Shown here piece after piece: positions 35,990 through 48,449 of a DNA stretch of 64,000 bases (positions within the stretch are counted from its first letter, which is position 1; each line of letters begins with the position of its first letter). The position numbers and the translations under genes were made by a program. Origin of the DNA: Rhopalosiphum padi. Taxonomy: Eukaryota > Arthropoda > Insecta > Hemiptera > Aphididae. Under the pieces are notes generated by a model that was not told the DNA's origin, searched no databases, and was given only the letters and a program-made list of their open reading frames with translations. The stretch is taken from positions 6,882,001 through 6,946,000 of the forward strand of contig NC_083600.1 in the NCBI RefSeq assembly GCF_020882245.1, written 5' to 3'.

Positions 35990-38465
35990 ATGATTTCACT
36001 GTTAATTAATTTATAAAATCGAAAATTGGCCTAAACCTTTTTTCGGCCGAATGAACGCACGGTGCTACATCGTTGTATCCAAGTTTTAGTATACCTATTA
36101 GTTAAACATTAATTTATTAATAGATTTTTATAGTCATTATTTTAAAATTAACCGAAAATTAATACAATATTAATAATTCTACTATTTGTATAAGTCCGAA
36201 TTTGCCAGAGAAAAAAAACTAAGGAAATACTTATTTTAACGATTATTTTCATAAATTACAATATTATGTTAAATTATTAACAGACATTGCAACGGGGGGT
36301 TTTTTTTTTAGTATAAGATTTTATAACAAATTAAGATTGCCAAATATCAAAAATAAGTGCATTTGATGACACCTTCAAAATTTAATATTAACACTATATA
36401 TTTATATTTATAAACGAAATTTACAATATTTTCACAGACAATCGTTTTTATACAAGCAATAACCAATACATTAAATATAATATTATTTGATACCTAACCA
36501 CGAATACATGATGAATTCGATTTTGCGTGTTAGCAAAAACGAATAATTAATAACTAATTCATGAATCATAATAATTGTAAATATAAAATATGTTAAAACG
36601 TAAAGTTAAAACAAGCTGTTTAATAAATTTCTTGACAAGAGTTTTGATTTTATCATTTATGTATTTATGAATTTTTAATCGGATATCCGTATATTTATAT
36701 TACAATGCATTCGCATATCCGAAAGGTTATGGGTTATAGATAATCCCGTGTTTTTTCCTTTATTTTATTATTTAAATACGTTTTATGCGCATTTTACACT
36801 GATCGTGATTTGAAAAATACATAATTTTCCCAGCTCTACTTTTCGTATACGTGACCATAATATGCTGTATGAGTATGACGTGAATTAATTCGTCGATTTA
36901 TACACATTAGTCGAAAAAGCAAAGAATATTTCATAATAGTATGTTCAACATGAATAAGTACCAATTGCACATACAATAATATAGACTCAGAGTTACTGAA
37001 ATAATCCGATAACGAAAATTGCTCGACGTCCATCATAAAAAAATAAATAAAAAATAATAATAAAAATAAAAAAAACGATACTTCAAATAACAATTTATAT
37101 TCAAAAATAACCTTTACCTCAATATGTATTAAACTAAAATGCCAAGTATTAAATCAGTTTTCATCCTAAAAAACACCAGATATATTATAATATGAATATA
37201 ACCTTTTGTTATCGAACTCTCAACCAATGAATTTTTATAACAATTTCACGAAACATTTAACAAGAATTACAGACATAAATAATATACAAATCATATCGAC
37301 TTTAAAAGTAACTTATAATTATATATAATAAAATACACTGTGTATAGTAAATAATAATACAATTTTTCAATAAATGTAATTTAAATAATTTTTTTTAAAT
37401 GTTTAACGGAAAACTATGTTACACAAGCAATTATTCATATTTATAAATATAAAATGTAGAGGTATCTCAAAAACTGAGTAATAATACCACTTGACGGGTG
37501 TGACATTAATTTTATTTAAAAAAATAAAATAAATTTAAAAAAAAAATAACTCTAAATAGCGCTAATTTATTTTTACATAAATCCTTATAATAACACGTGA
37601 CCATAACAAAATGTATGTCTAATAAAATAAAATATGCATATACTTATAAAATAAAAACAATTTAAAAAAAAGTTGGAAATAAGTAAATGTAACAACCAAA
37701 TGACAACGTTTTGAGTATACTTAATACATTTTAATGATTTATAAATGTTCTTAAAACCTTTTCAGACAAACTAATATACATTTTAAATAATAATCATTTT
37801 TGTTATTTTTAATTTTAATATTTAATACTTAATCCATACTGTCTTATATTAATTTTAATTTATTTCTAGTGTAAAATGTAGTAGGATTGGCAAGCAGACC
37901 TAACGGATAAAAGGACCATTAGTAAAAATACAATACAATGTTGTGTGAAGCTCTCACAATATAGATATTAAATATTATTTTGATAATAAATATAAAATTA
38001 CTAATTATAAATTATTCAGTGATCGTTAATTTGCTTCAAACATTGATTTATTTAACTTCCCTCGAAATACACGATTCGGTGCCAATTTGTATACATCCAT
38101 TTTATTTATACAATTTTAAATTAAAAAAATGATATTTCAAAGAAATAAATAAGTGTTTTTATCTCAAACATAAATAAAAGTATTATTGTGTTTATTACAA
38201 TGATAGCTTTAAAATTAAATAATATTACTGTTTGGTATTTAAATGATTATAATTTAATATGTAAATATGTTTCTATGTATATGTATAGTTTAAATATGTA
38301 AGGACGTATTAATAATGTTCGTATAATAATTATCAACACAAAATAATTTGAGAAAAGAATTATCATGACGTTTTTTTTTTAGTAATATAAATATGAGTAT
38401 CATTTTAGTTTATGATTGACTCAGTTTAATATTTAAATATAATATAGTATTATATTTATGTACAC
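35990..38465. other. AT-rich noncoding stretch
   Basis: The minus frame at 36836-37093 is hydrophobic because of T-rich sequence. No motifs were seen. Confidence 0.65.
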
Positions 38466-38469
38466 ATAC

Positions 38470-38546
38470 AGACAATATGAATTTCGTTAGGTTTATTCGG
38501 GAAACAATATTATTGTTTTCACCGGTTGAATAGAATACATAACCGG
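38470..38546 (-). CDS. candidate 77-nt internal exon
   Basis: On the minus strand a frame GYVFYSTGENNNIVSRINLT-KFILS ends exactly at a GTATGT donor (38469). The proposed start follows GGGACGGAG, with a TACTAAA branch-site-like string 20 nt before, but there is no pyrimidine tract. Start phase 1, end phase 0. The composition is less AT-biased than the flanks, and an inverted CCGGTT/AACCGG pair lies inside. The sequence looks beta-strand-like, but no family could be assigned. Confidence 0.25.
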
Positions 38547-38549
38547 CTC

Positions 38550-41500
38550 CGTCCCGGATTTTAGTATTAATTGAATAAAAATAAAATAAAATGAATTTAT
38601 GTATTTTGAGCTTTAATTTTAATTTATAAATTCCAATAGGTATATTCATGAATAAAACAATTAATCTTGAAACTAATTCATAAATATATATTATACTATA
38701 ATATTCCATGATTTTATTTTAATCTAACTTTGACATATTGTTTCCTTAATACCAAGTTATGTACATGAAATATACTAATGTATTAAATATAATACTAATA
38801 AAATGAATGATATAGTTTTAAGTTTAAATTTGTTTCAATGTATATATGTATATACTATATTATAATATATATTATGTGCATGCTTTATTTCATTTTTATA
38901 TTATATATTTCCTTAAAAACTATTTTATTTCGTTTCTCTCTTAGTTATAAAACAGTTTTCCGCTTAAAAGGATGATGTTTAAAAATTCGAGAACAAAAAT
39001 ACATCATTACATCATTTTGTAAATATTACTGAATATTTTTTTTTTTTCAAACAAATCATCAACCATCTATGTGACTGTGTTTGTCATCTGAACAAATATG
39101 CTGATTCAAAAAATAAAAATATATATTTATTGAAAATAGATATATCACATATTGTAATGGTCTATGAAACGTTCTAAATTCCTAATCTTCTATAAGGCCA
39201 TAGAAATATGTAGTACTTACGCATATTTCAATAAATATTGAATTTTCGTTTTAAGCTTTTTTTTATGTATGCATTATTAAATAATGATATTATAATAAAG
39301 ACGTGATGATTGTTTTGTTTATATTCTCGTTTCATATTAATACTAGTACTCATCTATTATCACATTATTAACAATCCAAAAACTAATTATAAATAAATAT
39401 AGTAGTTTGAGCTGTAAAAGTTTTAATACTAAAGGCTAATAAAAAAAAAAAAGTAAATACAGTAAATATGTTTATAAATAACTACATGTCATATGAAAAT
39501 AATAATAATAATGACTATTTTAAATAGTACACAATAAATAAAATAAAAACTTAACCATAAATAAATGTTCATATGGGAGTAATTATCAATTTTGTCATAC
39601 TTTAAAAATTTTCATTCAATAAATATGAACATTAAATTTAAATAACTTCAAAAACTTAGATAATTTATAAATATTTTTTAATAATGATAGAATAAATGTT
39701 TTTATTTAAAACCATATATAATAGATTAATACTAAGGCATTATAATATATTTTCAAATCATCATTACTCATATATCTAACAAAAGCATTCACGGACAACT
39801 ATTTCATAGTAAATACAATTTAACAACTCAAAAACTACTTTATCAAATATTTATTTAAATAAGTCAATATATTCAAAAGAAAAAAATCTGCTTGATAATT
39901 TATTATAGAAAAAATATCTTTTTATTACAGCGTATAAATATATATATACATACATACATATTTGCATCACCACAATAAATGGTATAAAAAAGTATCATAA
40001 TATTTGGTATTTAAATAATATACTATTCTAATTATCAAAAAACAAAGTTGAATAAATTCTTATGTAAAATAAAAATTAGGGATTAGCATTATTGCGGTCT
40101 TATTATTAGTTATAGAATAAAAACATTTTCAATGCTTGTACCGTATTGTTGTTGTGTTCATAACCATAAGGAACAAATCTTGGAAACATTTAGTGATAAT
40201 AACTCATACATAAACGATTAATCCTAGAACCCTCATAAGATGTTTAGTTACTTTAATTTTTAGATAATAAGAAATTCAATATTTAAATTTAAAGTTTTAT
40301 CATAACTAATAATGCATCTAAAAATTAATAATTATTATTAATAAACCATTTTATATATTGTATCGAGAAATGATAAACAATTATTGAGATTTTTTCAACG
40401 ATGCTTTAGTTTATTGGACAATACCTTTATCTAATTAGTCAATGTGGACATTTTTATTATTTTAAATTTTAATTTTAATACTTGTCACCTCTAAAGACTG
40501 ATTTTGAAGCAGCAGTAATTTTAAATAAAATGCTCATCATTCTGTTTATTTTGTGTAACATAATTATGTTAGTAAATACCACAGTCAATAGATAGGTATT
40601 AGGTACATAATTATTATATACATAAAAACAGTTAAAAAAAACTCGCACACAAATCATGCAAATTCGATACACTCATTGTACCGTTTAAAATCTAAAACAA
40701 GTCTTAGAGTGAAATATTAATGATTATAATTAAAATAAACTAATAAACTAGGTATTAACCAAAAATTAATAGGTATTAAATATAAATTAACGTAAATTTA
40801 AAATATAAGTAATTAATACAAAAATAAATTAAAAATAACAAAATTCTAAGGTTTTCAACAAGATACAATATTATATGATTTTTTTTTTTTTACTAATTTT
40901 CGGACTCATAAACTTAAACCAAACACCATTAACATAAAAGAAATAACTTCAAAATAAAATATACTTTGTTGCCAAAGTTTCAGAAAGTAAATACAATGTA
41001 GAATGTAATGTGTAAAAATTATTTATTTATTACTGTCTACTATCATTAATTTAAAGTATGTACATATATATATATAATATATAAATGTTTTTTCTAACTT
41101 TTAAAGTAACGTATATAAACATTATAAACAATATTAGTTTTGGTCGCAATATTTTATATAATAAATAGTTCAATAGTTGCATTACTCACCGTTATTTACA
41201 ACAATTATTTACACTTGTACGAACATTAAAAACAACAATAATATTGTATACCTTCGTGATACATTAAATTATCATTTTTATGTACTTACACCGTTACACC
41301 ATTCAGATATGTTACATTTAAAGTATATAATATATACATATGTATTTTATGTTAAGTTTACTCATAATCTTTATTTAAGCACTCTTCGGATTTAGAACAT
41401 TTCAAAAATATTTCGGATTCCATTTAAAGTTTTTCGTTTATAGAACACTTATTATCACTTTATTATAGATCTTAGTATTTCAAGAATTTAGTGGGTGTGA

Positions 41501-41635
41501 GGAATGAAATATCTCAGAATACTATTCTTGTGTAGGCACTCCATTTATATTTAAGTTGTACACAACAGCTAGCATGACTACCAAATACTCGTTCAAAATA
41601 GGTTAAAAAGTTTTTTTTTTTTTAATCAACATAGT
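38550..41635. other. AT-rich noncoding stretch
   Basis: Minus frames at 38410-38709 and 40475-40672 and the plus frame at 41177-41395 show AT-driven composition apart from the exon candidate above. A CGGT|GTAAGTAC donor-like site occurs on the minus strand at 41284. Confidence 0.6.
40631..40698 (-). repeat. dispersed repeat head, copy 4
   Basis: Reverse complement GTTTTAGATTTTAAACGGTA, then CAATGAGTGTATCGAATTTG, then a T-rich tract. It aligns throughout with the copy at 61926-62005. Confidence 0.6.
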
Positions 41636-41639
41636 TTTT

Positions 41640-41835
41640 ATTTCACGCCAATATGCTACTGCCATTGGTATAGAGGTAGTCGGCGGACTTAAGTTATTGT
41701 AGTTTTAATATTCACACACTGTACGTGCGTTTGGTTAATGCCAACAATACTGGAGCACGGGGAGAAGGTGGTGTATTTTGCAATGCAAAATTTATAGCAG
41801 TATTCATGTGTACAATAACTTTATGTTTTCCACGT
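41640..41835. other. GC-elevated island open in several frames
   Basis: Plus strand: a frame ending MPTILEHGEKVVYFAMQNL-stop. Minus strand: VRGKHKVIVHMNTAINFALQ, then NTPPSPRAPVLLALTKRTYS, V-stop, preceded by TAG that could be an acceptor. A second minus frame reads KSADYLYTNGSSILA-stop. The minus frame with the proline-serine stretch looks most protein-like. The 17-bp palindrome ATTTTGCAATGCAAAAT (41775-41791) lies inside. It could be a terminal exon or a transposon relic; not recognised. Confidence 0.3.
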
Positions 41836-41839
41836 ACCT

Positions 41840-42905
41840 ACACTCTCTTTAATCCAACAAAAATGTAGAATTGGTATTCAAAATCAACAAATGGATTAGC
41901 GAAGATATAAATATTCAACTAATTCGCGATGATACGAGTTTCTAGAACTTAATGGTACATTCATAAAATAATTTAATTCGAAAAAACGATAACAAATTAA
42001 TTTAATGGTAATACCAAATTGTTCATATTGTTAGTTTAGAGTGAACATAAACGCACCATCATTTATTTATTACTATTTTTTAAATACACACTGGTTAAAT
42101 ACAATATATTAAAGAATTTTTTAATGAACAAAACGTTGTTCAAAAATAAATAAAAAAACTTAATAAAGATAGTTATGTTTCAAAATATATTAAATATTCT
42201 AAACTTTATTTTCATCAAGCCTAGTATTATAGATATTTCAAGGAATTTAATTTTATTACAAATAAAAAATATAATAAAATAATGAATATGTTTTTTTATA
42301 AATATTTATTTTATTTGAAAATTAAAAATGTATACGTCATTTGTGAATTGTATTTTATTTTTTATGTACATATCGTTATAAAAATAAGTCAGCAATAATA
42401 TTGTTACTTTATTATATTTAATTATATTTAGTTGGGTATATTATCCCGTACCATAATATAGTCTAGTCAGATATCGAAACAAAATTACTCGTGTTCTGAA
42501 CAAACAAACGGAATGTTTGTATGTAAAATGTTATACATATATGCTGTTATAAAACATAACCATTAATTACGCGTTTCGGAATAATTCATTTGTTTTGTAA
42601 CAGACCCTTGACACTTGTTTGTGCTTTTTATCTTCTTAATTACGTTTTACCCACATTAATTATTATTCTTTAAACGTTTAGGACAATTTCATATAATTCG
42701 TACTGTGGTTATCGTGTTATGCGATCAAAAGTAAAAATACATTTAGTAGTAAAACTGCTTAAAACAATTTATAGTAGCTTTAAATGAGCATATTTAAACT
42801 GTTTTGTAAATAACATTCCTGACCATTAAATGAACAATACAATTAACAATTTATTTTTTGATACCACTAATATATAAATATAAATTTATCGAGTAAATTA
42901 TATTA
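41840..42905. other. AT-rich noncoding stretch
   Basis: A less-biased patch at 42590-42720 has an acceptor-like TTGTTTTGTAACAG but no sustained frame. Otherwise nothing. Confidence 0.65.
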
Positions 42906-42913
42906 TATTTTCA

Positions 42914-43069
42914 TTGACGGATCTAGGAATTTTTTTTTTTTTTTTGGAGGGGGGGGGGGAAATTGCTCATATTGATTTTATAAACACAATATTTAGGATT
43001 TTTTTATTAGACCTTGCAAATATAATAAAACAGCCACGGGGGCTCGGGCCCTCTTAAATCCACCTCTAG
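42914..43069. mobile_element. short inverted-repeat element with T and G homopolymers (MITE-like)
   Basis: The left end TTGACGGATCTAGGAATT is followed by 16 T (42930-42945) and 11 G (42949-42959). The right end GGGCCCTCTTAAATCCACCT is its imperfect inverse (GGATCTAGGA against GGATTTAAGA). Insect genomes carry many short elements with GGATC-type ends and G-rich interiors, and I recall such sequences from aphids, unverified. No protein. Edges are approximate. Confidence 0.45.
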
Positions 43070-43071
43070 TT

Positions 43072-44855
43072 TTCAGTATTATTAATTGTTTAATGTGAAA
43101 AATTAAATGCATTAATGCTTGTAATTTTATTAGCAAAGTTCATAGTATACATTTAAGTATGTAATTAAAACACTTCGTGTCAGTGTTTAAAAACACATTT
43201 ATTATAATTCAGATTAAGAATTTAACATTGAACTACTTAATTCATTTAATGCTAAGCTATATAGTTTTCAATAGAAATGAAATTATAATTTATGTATACA
43301 TATATATATATATATATAGACTATAGATGCCCATTGGAATGTATAGTTATACTCGTAACAATATTTTAAAATTCATAAGCTATGTTTTTCTTCACGAACA
43401 TTATAACATAATTTTAACTAAATACAACTTTGTAACTTTATAATCCAATAAAGTCTATACTGTAAATAATAATTATTTTTATTTTTATCAAATTGATATG
43501 TTATTATTAAAAATGTTGACATATATTTATATAAGGAACCTTAAAACATTATTACGTACCTACATGTTATATTTTACATGTAACTTAAAATTAGCTGTGT
43601 ATAGTTAATAGTTATATATCGTAGATCGTAGTAGTATTATAATAGTATTAAATTTATAGGAAAAATGTAATCTACCATGATAAAATAGTACAACAATAAT
43701 GTTATTTAAAAATAAAAACACCATTTTTGTAAATATAATTTATGAGTTATGTTTTACTGTAACAGCGTTAAAAATTATTTAGAAAACAGTGTGATAAATC
43801 AATGAAAAAATACCATAAAATAGTTTTATTTTTTATTTTATTTTTTGAAGACGGGGAGTAATTTCTATGGTAATTAAACTATTATTTTCGTGTTTCTAAC
43901 AAAACAATAAAACAATTTAAATTATTTTATTTTCATACCCGTGAAATCATACTCGTGGAATTAAATTTGCTTTATCTGTCTTGTCGCCTGTGGTTATCGT
44001 TGTGTTTAATAAATTTGCAACTTTAGAAGATGATTTTAACACGCGTTTCCAGTTGGCATAATAACTGACTTACCAGTGTTTCCTTCACATATAACCACCG
44101 TGAATTAATTTATACACAAGTCCTAAATATACCGGCTATTATTCCTGAGTTCCTAAAACAGCTGAACTGTACGTTTGTAATTATTATTTAAATAACGGGT
44201 ATTTCAATCGTTTGAATGCTAGATATAAATAATTCTAAAACACACTAAAATAAATTATACTTTAAATTATAAAACATGTGGAAGAATATTAGTAAAAACT
44301 ATGTGATTATACATTATCAGTACGATTATCGACTGAAAACGTTTGTATCGTAATAAATTCAAATATTTTAGAATTCTGGGTAAATATTTAAATTAAACAG
44401 AAAAACAATTGTTGGCATCATGATCAGTTAAATTCTGTATGCAATCAGCATATAGCCTTTTTTTAGTACACTTTATATGCTTTCTCTCTTTTATACATAT
44501 AGTTAATTAATTGTTATCCACTAAATAATTAAAAATAAGTTCCAAACATAATTTTATTATAATCTTTATATTAATTTAATTTTAGGACTCATTTTTAATA
44601 TTCCTAAAAATATATATTATATATCTAATAATTCAATGAATTAAAAAACTTTATAAATAAACTATAGAAGTAAATAATATTATGTAAAATATACTTGCTT
44701 GCAGTTATATTTATTCAAGGAATAGGTAGTGTACCTATTTATTATTTAATATGTAATATGTCAACTTGGAAATTATTTTTGATATTAAAAACAATAAATT
44801 TTTATATTACCATATAATATGTTTTCATTACTTTCTTTACTTTTATAAATTACCT
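43072..44855. other. AT-rich noncoding stretch
   Basis: (TA)n lies near 43300-43318. At 43970-44170 the composition is less biased, and the minus strand has a perfect donor CTG|GTAAGT at 44075, but no frame upstream of it stays open; an untranslated exon is possible. Confidence 0.6.
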
Positions 44856-44860
44856 ATAGG

Positions 44861-44868
44861 TATAAAAG
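44861..44868 (+). promoter_or_regulatory. TATAAAAG box
   Basis: TATAAAAG followed by AGTAGAGAGG is the strongest TATA match I noticed. A start site would fall near 44890. No credible open frame follows within a few hundred bases. Confidence 0.25.
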
Positions 44869-44899
44869 AGTAGAGAGGTGTTTTCGTGGTACTAAGTAC

Positions 44900-46845
44900 A
44901 CAATATACAAAACAATCAGCCGTGACTGATAGGTATTACTATAGAATTAATTGTATTAAATAAAATAATGATAGAATAGTAGGTTAATATTCATAGGATA
45001 TCTGACAACTGTGATTAATGACAAACGATTGAAGGTTTAGTATTGTCACCACTCAACACAACTGTCACAAATATAATATACGCAATTCAATGGTAGAGAG
45101 AGAGATTATTAATTGATTGTTGACGTTTGTGAATAAAATAAAAACATTGTAGTAGCGTTCTGATTCGTGAACTGTAAACAATATAATTTCATACCTAAAA
45201 TTATATAATTATTAAATAATTTATATATATATCTATGTATATTTAAGTCTGTATAATATAGTCTGTTATCTATACAATAATTCCATTATATTTTTAGATT
45301 ATATTTATAAGAAAACTCGTTTAAAAATCATGAATTAGTTTTGTCTTGTAATAATAAATGAAGATTAAATCTATGTGTTTAAAATAACTGGATATGCAAG
45401 TACACGTTATGATGAAAATTGTATAAGCATTTAATGAACCACATTAATCTGATTCACGAATAAATGTATTACAAAATATAGCACAGGACTTATTTTTATA
45501 ATTTAAAGTTATTGTTTTTAGTTTGTTTATTATTTTACCTAATGTTAAATTTGCATTAATACAAAAGAAGTATTTTATAATCTATTCTATTTATATATAT
45601 ATTAACTAAATTGTTATTTACACATCGTTATACATTCAATATTTTTATAAACGGTTACATTACGGACAATAGTCAATCAAACAGGCATACAATAATAATT
45701 GTATTATTTTTTTTTATTTATTAATATTATTGTTATCTATAGACATAATATTTTATCATGGATTTTAAATTTCTATTAAAACGTTTTTTTTATATTATTT
45801 GTCATTTGTTATTTGAAAATCTACAAAATATTTTACACCTGAATAGTATATGAAATTTATTTTCAATAATTCTGTATAATTTAGATTTTATATAGGTACT
45901 TAAATATAATTATTTATATTATACAATATTATTATATTGTATGATAAAAAAATGAAAATAATAATATCATAATATGTATAAGATACATATTATATACGGA
46001 TGTATGATGTAAATCAAGATTGCTGGTGATGAAAAATTGTAATTCCTAAATTCAATGGATATAATTAGGGAATAAAGGAGATATTATTAAAGATTTGTAT
46101 TATTCATTATTAAAAAAAAAAATGATAATAATTAAATATTTTAAATAAATACAATAGGTACATAAATTGAAATTCACTTAACTACAATATACGATTATTA
46201 TATTAATGAAACAATTAATAATAAGCCTAAAGACATACGGAGTTTAGTTGTGTTAATTGAAAACGAATAAAAAAAATAAAATAATATTAATTTTAAAGTT
46301 AATTTTTTTTTATTTATTATGACTAACTATTGTCATTTAACATTAATGATTTCCAATAATTATGTTTTATTTTTGATGAATCGCAAAAAATACAAACCTT
46401 ATAGATAACGATCACCGATAGTTGACAAAAAACTTTTACAATTTAATTCAATGAATTAAATGATAAAAAAAAAAAAAAAACAATCCAAAGAAAGAAATAT
46501 GTTTAATGTTCGTACAATCTATAACCTGACAACCCGTCGGAAATAACGTAGTAATTTTCCTTTTAAAAACGAAATTCAAATTAATGCGAACAAATAATAA
46601 TAATAAAATAAAAAAAAAACAAATAGAAATAAGAGGAAAACAAACATCACTCTGCTGGGTTTTGTAAAACGCATTTGCTCGTGTTTGGACAGCAGGGTAC
46701 ATAAAGATATTGTTGTATGTAATTTATAAGAGAAAATAAAATAGGTATACATACGACTCGTATATCATATATTTGTATAATTATATACACATATATATAT
46801 ATATATCTACCGACCTATCTACCCGAGAAACATTTAATATCGTTA
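44900..46845. other. AT-rich noncoding stretch
   Basis: The patch at 45000-45170 is slightly less biased, without a frame. The minus frame at 46448-46702 starts plausibly but dissolves into a T-rich tract. (TA)n lies at 46790-46807. Confidence 0.6.
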
Positions 46846-46967
46846 CATCCCTCTCATTAAAGCGGCACGTTCTCTTTGCGAACGCGTCTGCGGCGGCGCT
46901 TTGTACGATGCCGTGGCAGTGTATACCGTGTGTTTGCCAAACAGATCGTCCGGATCGCATTGGATGC

Positions 46968-47013
46968 CGACGACGACTACGACGACGACAACGACGACGA
47001 CGACGACGACGAA
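46968..47013. repeat. (GAC)n trinucleotide repeat
   Basis: About fifteen GAC-type units with few interruptions (ACT, ACA). It reads as poly-Thr, poly-Arg or poly-Asp on the plus strand and poly-Val, poly-Ser or poly-Arg on the minus strand. Confidence 0.85.
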
Positions 47014-47520
47014 CAATAAGAGCGGCACGACCGTTCCCGCACAGTCGCCGTTTTGTTTCCGCAGACCTTTCCAGCGTCCTATCCTCGCCCCTCCCACCCC
47101 GAAAAAAAATAAAAACGAGAGAAACGTTTCGATCGACCGTGATTATACACACATCACATATAATATACCTATACTTCCGTACAATACGACCGCAATATAA
47201 TTTAACGAGATTCGTGTGCGCGAACGCGATAGATGATAATATACGCGTATTATTGTCGTCGTGTACGGCGCGCAGAGTTCGGCAACACTCGAAATTCGGT
47301 TAGGTTATGGCGGCGGAAAAAAACCCCCCCGATCGATCGACATAACAATATAATAATATAGCAAAAATATTATATATTATATTATATATACTGCGGTGTA
47401 GTGGGTATTTGCGGTGTCTCGTAAATTCGAGTACGCGACGCATCTTCAGCGTTATCTGTCGCCGTCGCGACGAAAAGAGAACTCGACTTTGCCGCGCTTT
47501 CCGTCACGACGACCATTATA

Positions 47521-47545
47521 TCATTATTATTATTATTATTATTAT
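47521..47545. repeat. (ATT)n / (ATG)n microsatellite
   Basis: Seven to eight ATT units followed by three ATG units inside the CpG-rich region. Confidence 0.85.
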
Positions 47546-47825
47546 GATGATGATATACGCGTATACGTATCTGTTTCCGGCTTTTCAAACGTTACGGGCA
47601 AAGGTGCACGACGGGAATGCCACCGGAAAGCGATATTTCCATTGGGTTTTTGGCACCGGCATGCATAATATTATTATTCTGACTATACACCACACCCGTT
47701 GTAGATATAGTGTTTATGTTGACGTGTCGGCGGGGGCGACACGTTCATATTATGTATATATTATACGTATAGTGTATACGACCGTAGTGCGACACGGTAT
47801 ACCAGTCTATACAGAACCGACTTAC

Positions 47826-48400
47826 CGATTAAACCGACATTTTTTGAGAAAATCGAAATGACTTTCTATAACGATATTATATAAACATGGTTTTCGCAGA
47901 TGACATTGTCGATGTACGCCGGTCGTTAAATATATTATCTTTTACACTGTTCGACCGTGATTGATGAACCCCGAAAACGATAATAAGTATAATATATTAA
48001 ATGAATAATCCATGATAAAACACGAAATCGTCCGGAATTTCGTTTTATTCGATATTACTATTTCGTATGGACGTTTGTAAGGTGAACATATCCACTCCAT
48101 CATGTCAAATATTGTAATATACAATAACATAAATCATAATGATCGCAATAAAATCACGCGATTCGTTTATTACCATTGCAATAAAATTAAGATTGACATT
48201 TCAATCAACTTTGTCGAGGTCAATGCATGTGTGTCCGTTTTGCATTTCGTGCAAAGTTCTCCTGATATTCCACACAGATATGAGCATCTGATAACGACGC
48301 CGTTGAATTTCCATCACAAAGCAACCTTAGGATCGTCCCACGGGGTTATTTCTAGACGAAATAAAATTTAATCGCGTGCTACGATTACAAAAAGCTCGTT
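47826..48400 (-). other. candidate minus-strand first exon (mostly untranslated)
   Basis: The segment is less AT-biased than the DNA to its right and ends on the minus strand at AATCG|GTAAGTCGG, a perfect splice donor. It contains a minus ORF of 53 codons starting MMEWICSPYKRPYEIVISNK and ending TAA at 47942, which would be an upstream ORF if this is a 5' UTR. Further plus and minus frames of 20-90 codons are present. Next to the CpG-rich region, a first exon is a reasonable reading. No known protein. Confidence 0.3.
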
Positions 48401-48449
48401 GACATAGTTCCAGGAATGGAGATCGTTTGATTCTTTCGGAGGGATTTAT

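Larger units (their letters stand above)
46850..47910. promoter_or_regulatory. CpG-rich region, probable promoter and 5' UTR
   Basis: This is the most CpG-dense kilobase of the window, with CGA/GAC repeats (46968-47013), (ATT)n (47521-47545), GCGGCGGCG, CGCGTATACG and GGTTATGGCGGCGG strings. Open frames on both strands (for example 46773-47303 plus and 46781-47152 minus) overlap in all phases and consist of trinucleotide-repeat runs of Arg, Thr, Ser or Val, so they are by-products of composition. The pattern fits the promoter and 5' UTR of an insect developmental or housekeeping gene. Direction is unresolved, but a perfect minus-strand donor at 47825 favours transcription to the left. Confidence 0.5.

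Noticed and set aside
46448..46702. Minus ORF starting MYPAVQTRANAFYKTQQSD
   Set aside because: The first 28 codons look tolerable, but the rest is translated poly-T/AT. There is no clear splice donor at the change and the start context is poor.
46773..47303. 176-codon plus ORF and its 123-, 99- and 84-codon overlaps in the CpG-rich region
   Set aside because: All phases on both strands are open because the GC-rich trinucleotide repeat lacks stops. The peptides are runs of Arg, Thr, Ser or Val without domain structure.
47827..47845. Start codon ATGTCGGTTTAA near the minus donor at 47825
   Set aside because: Encodes only three residues before a stop, so it cannot be the main start if the exon is real.
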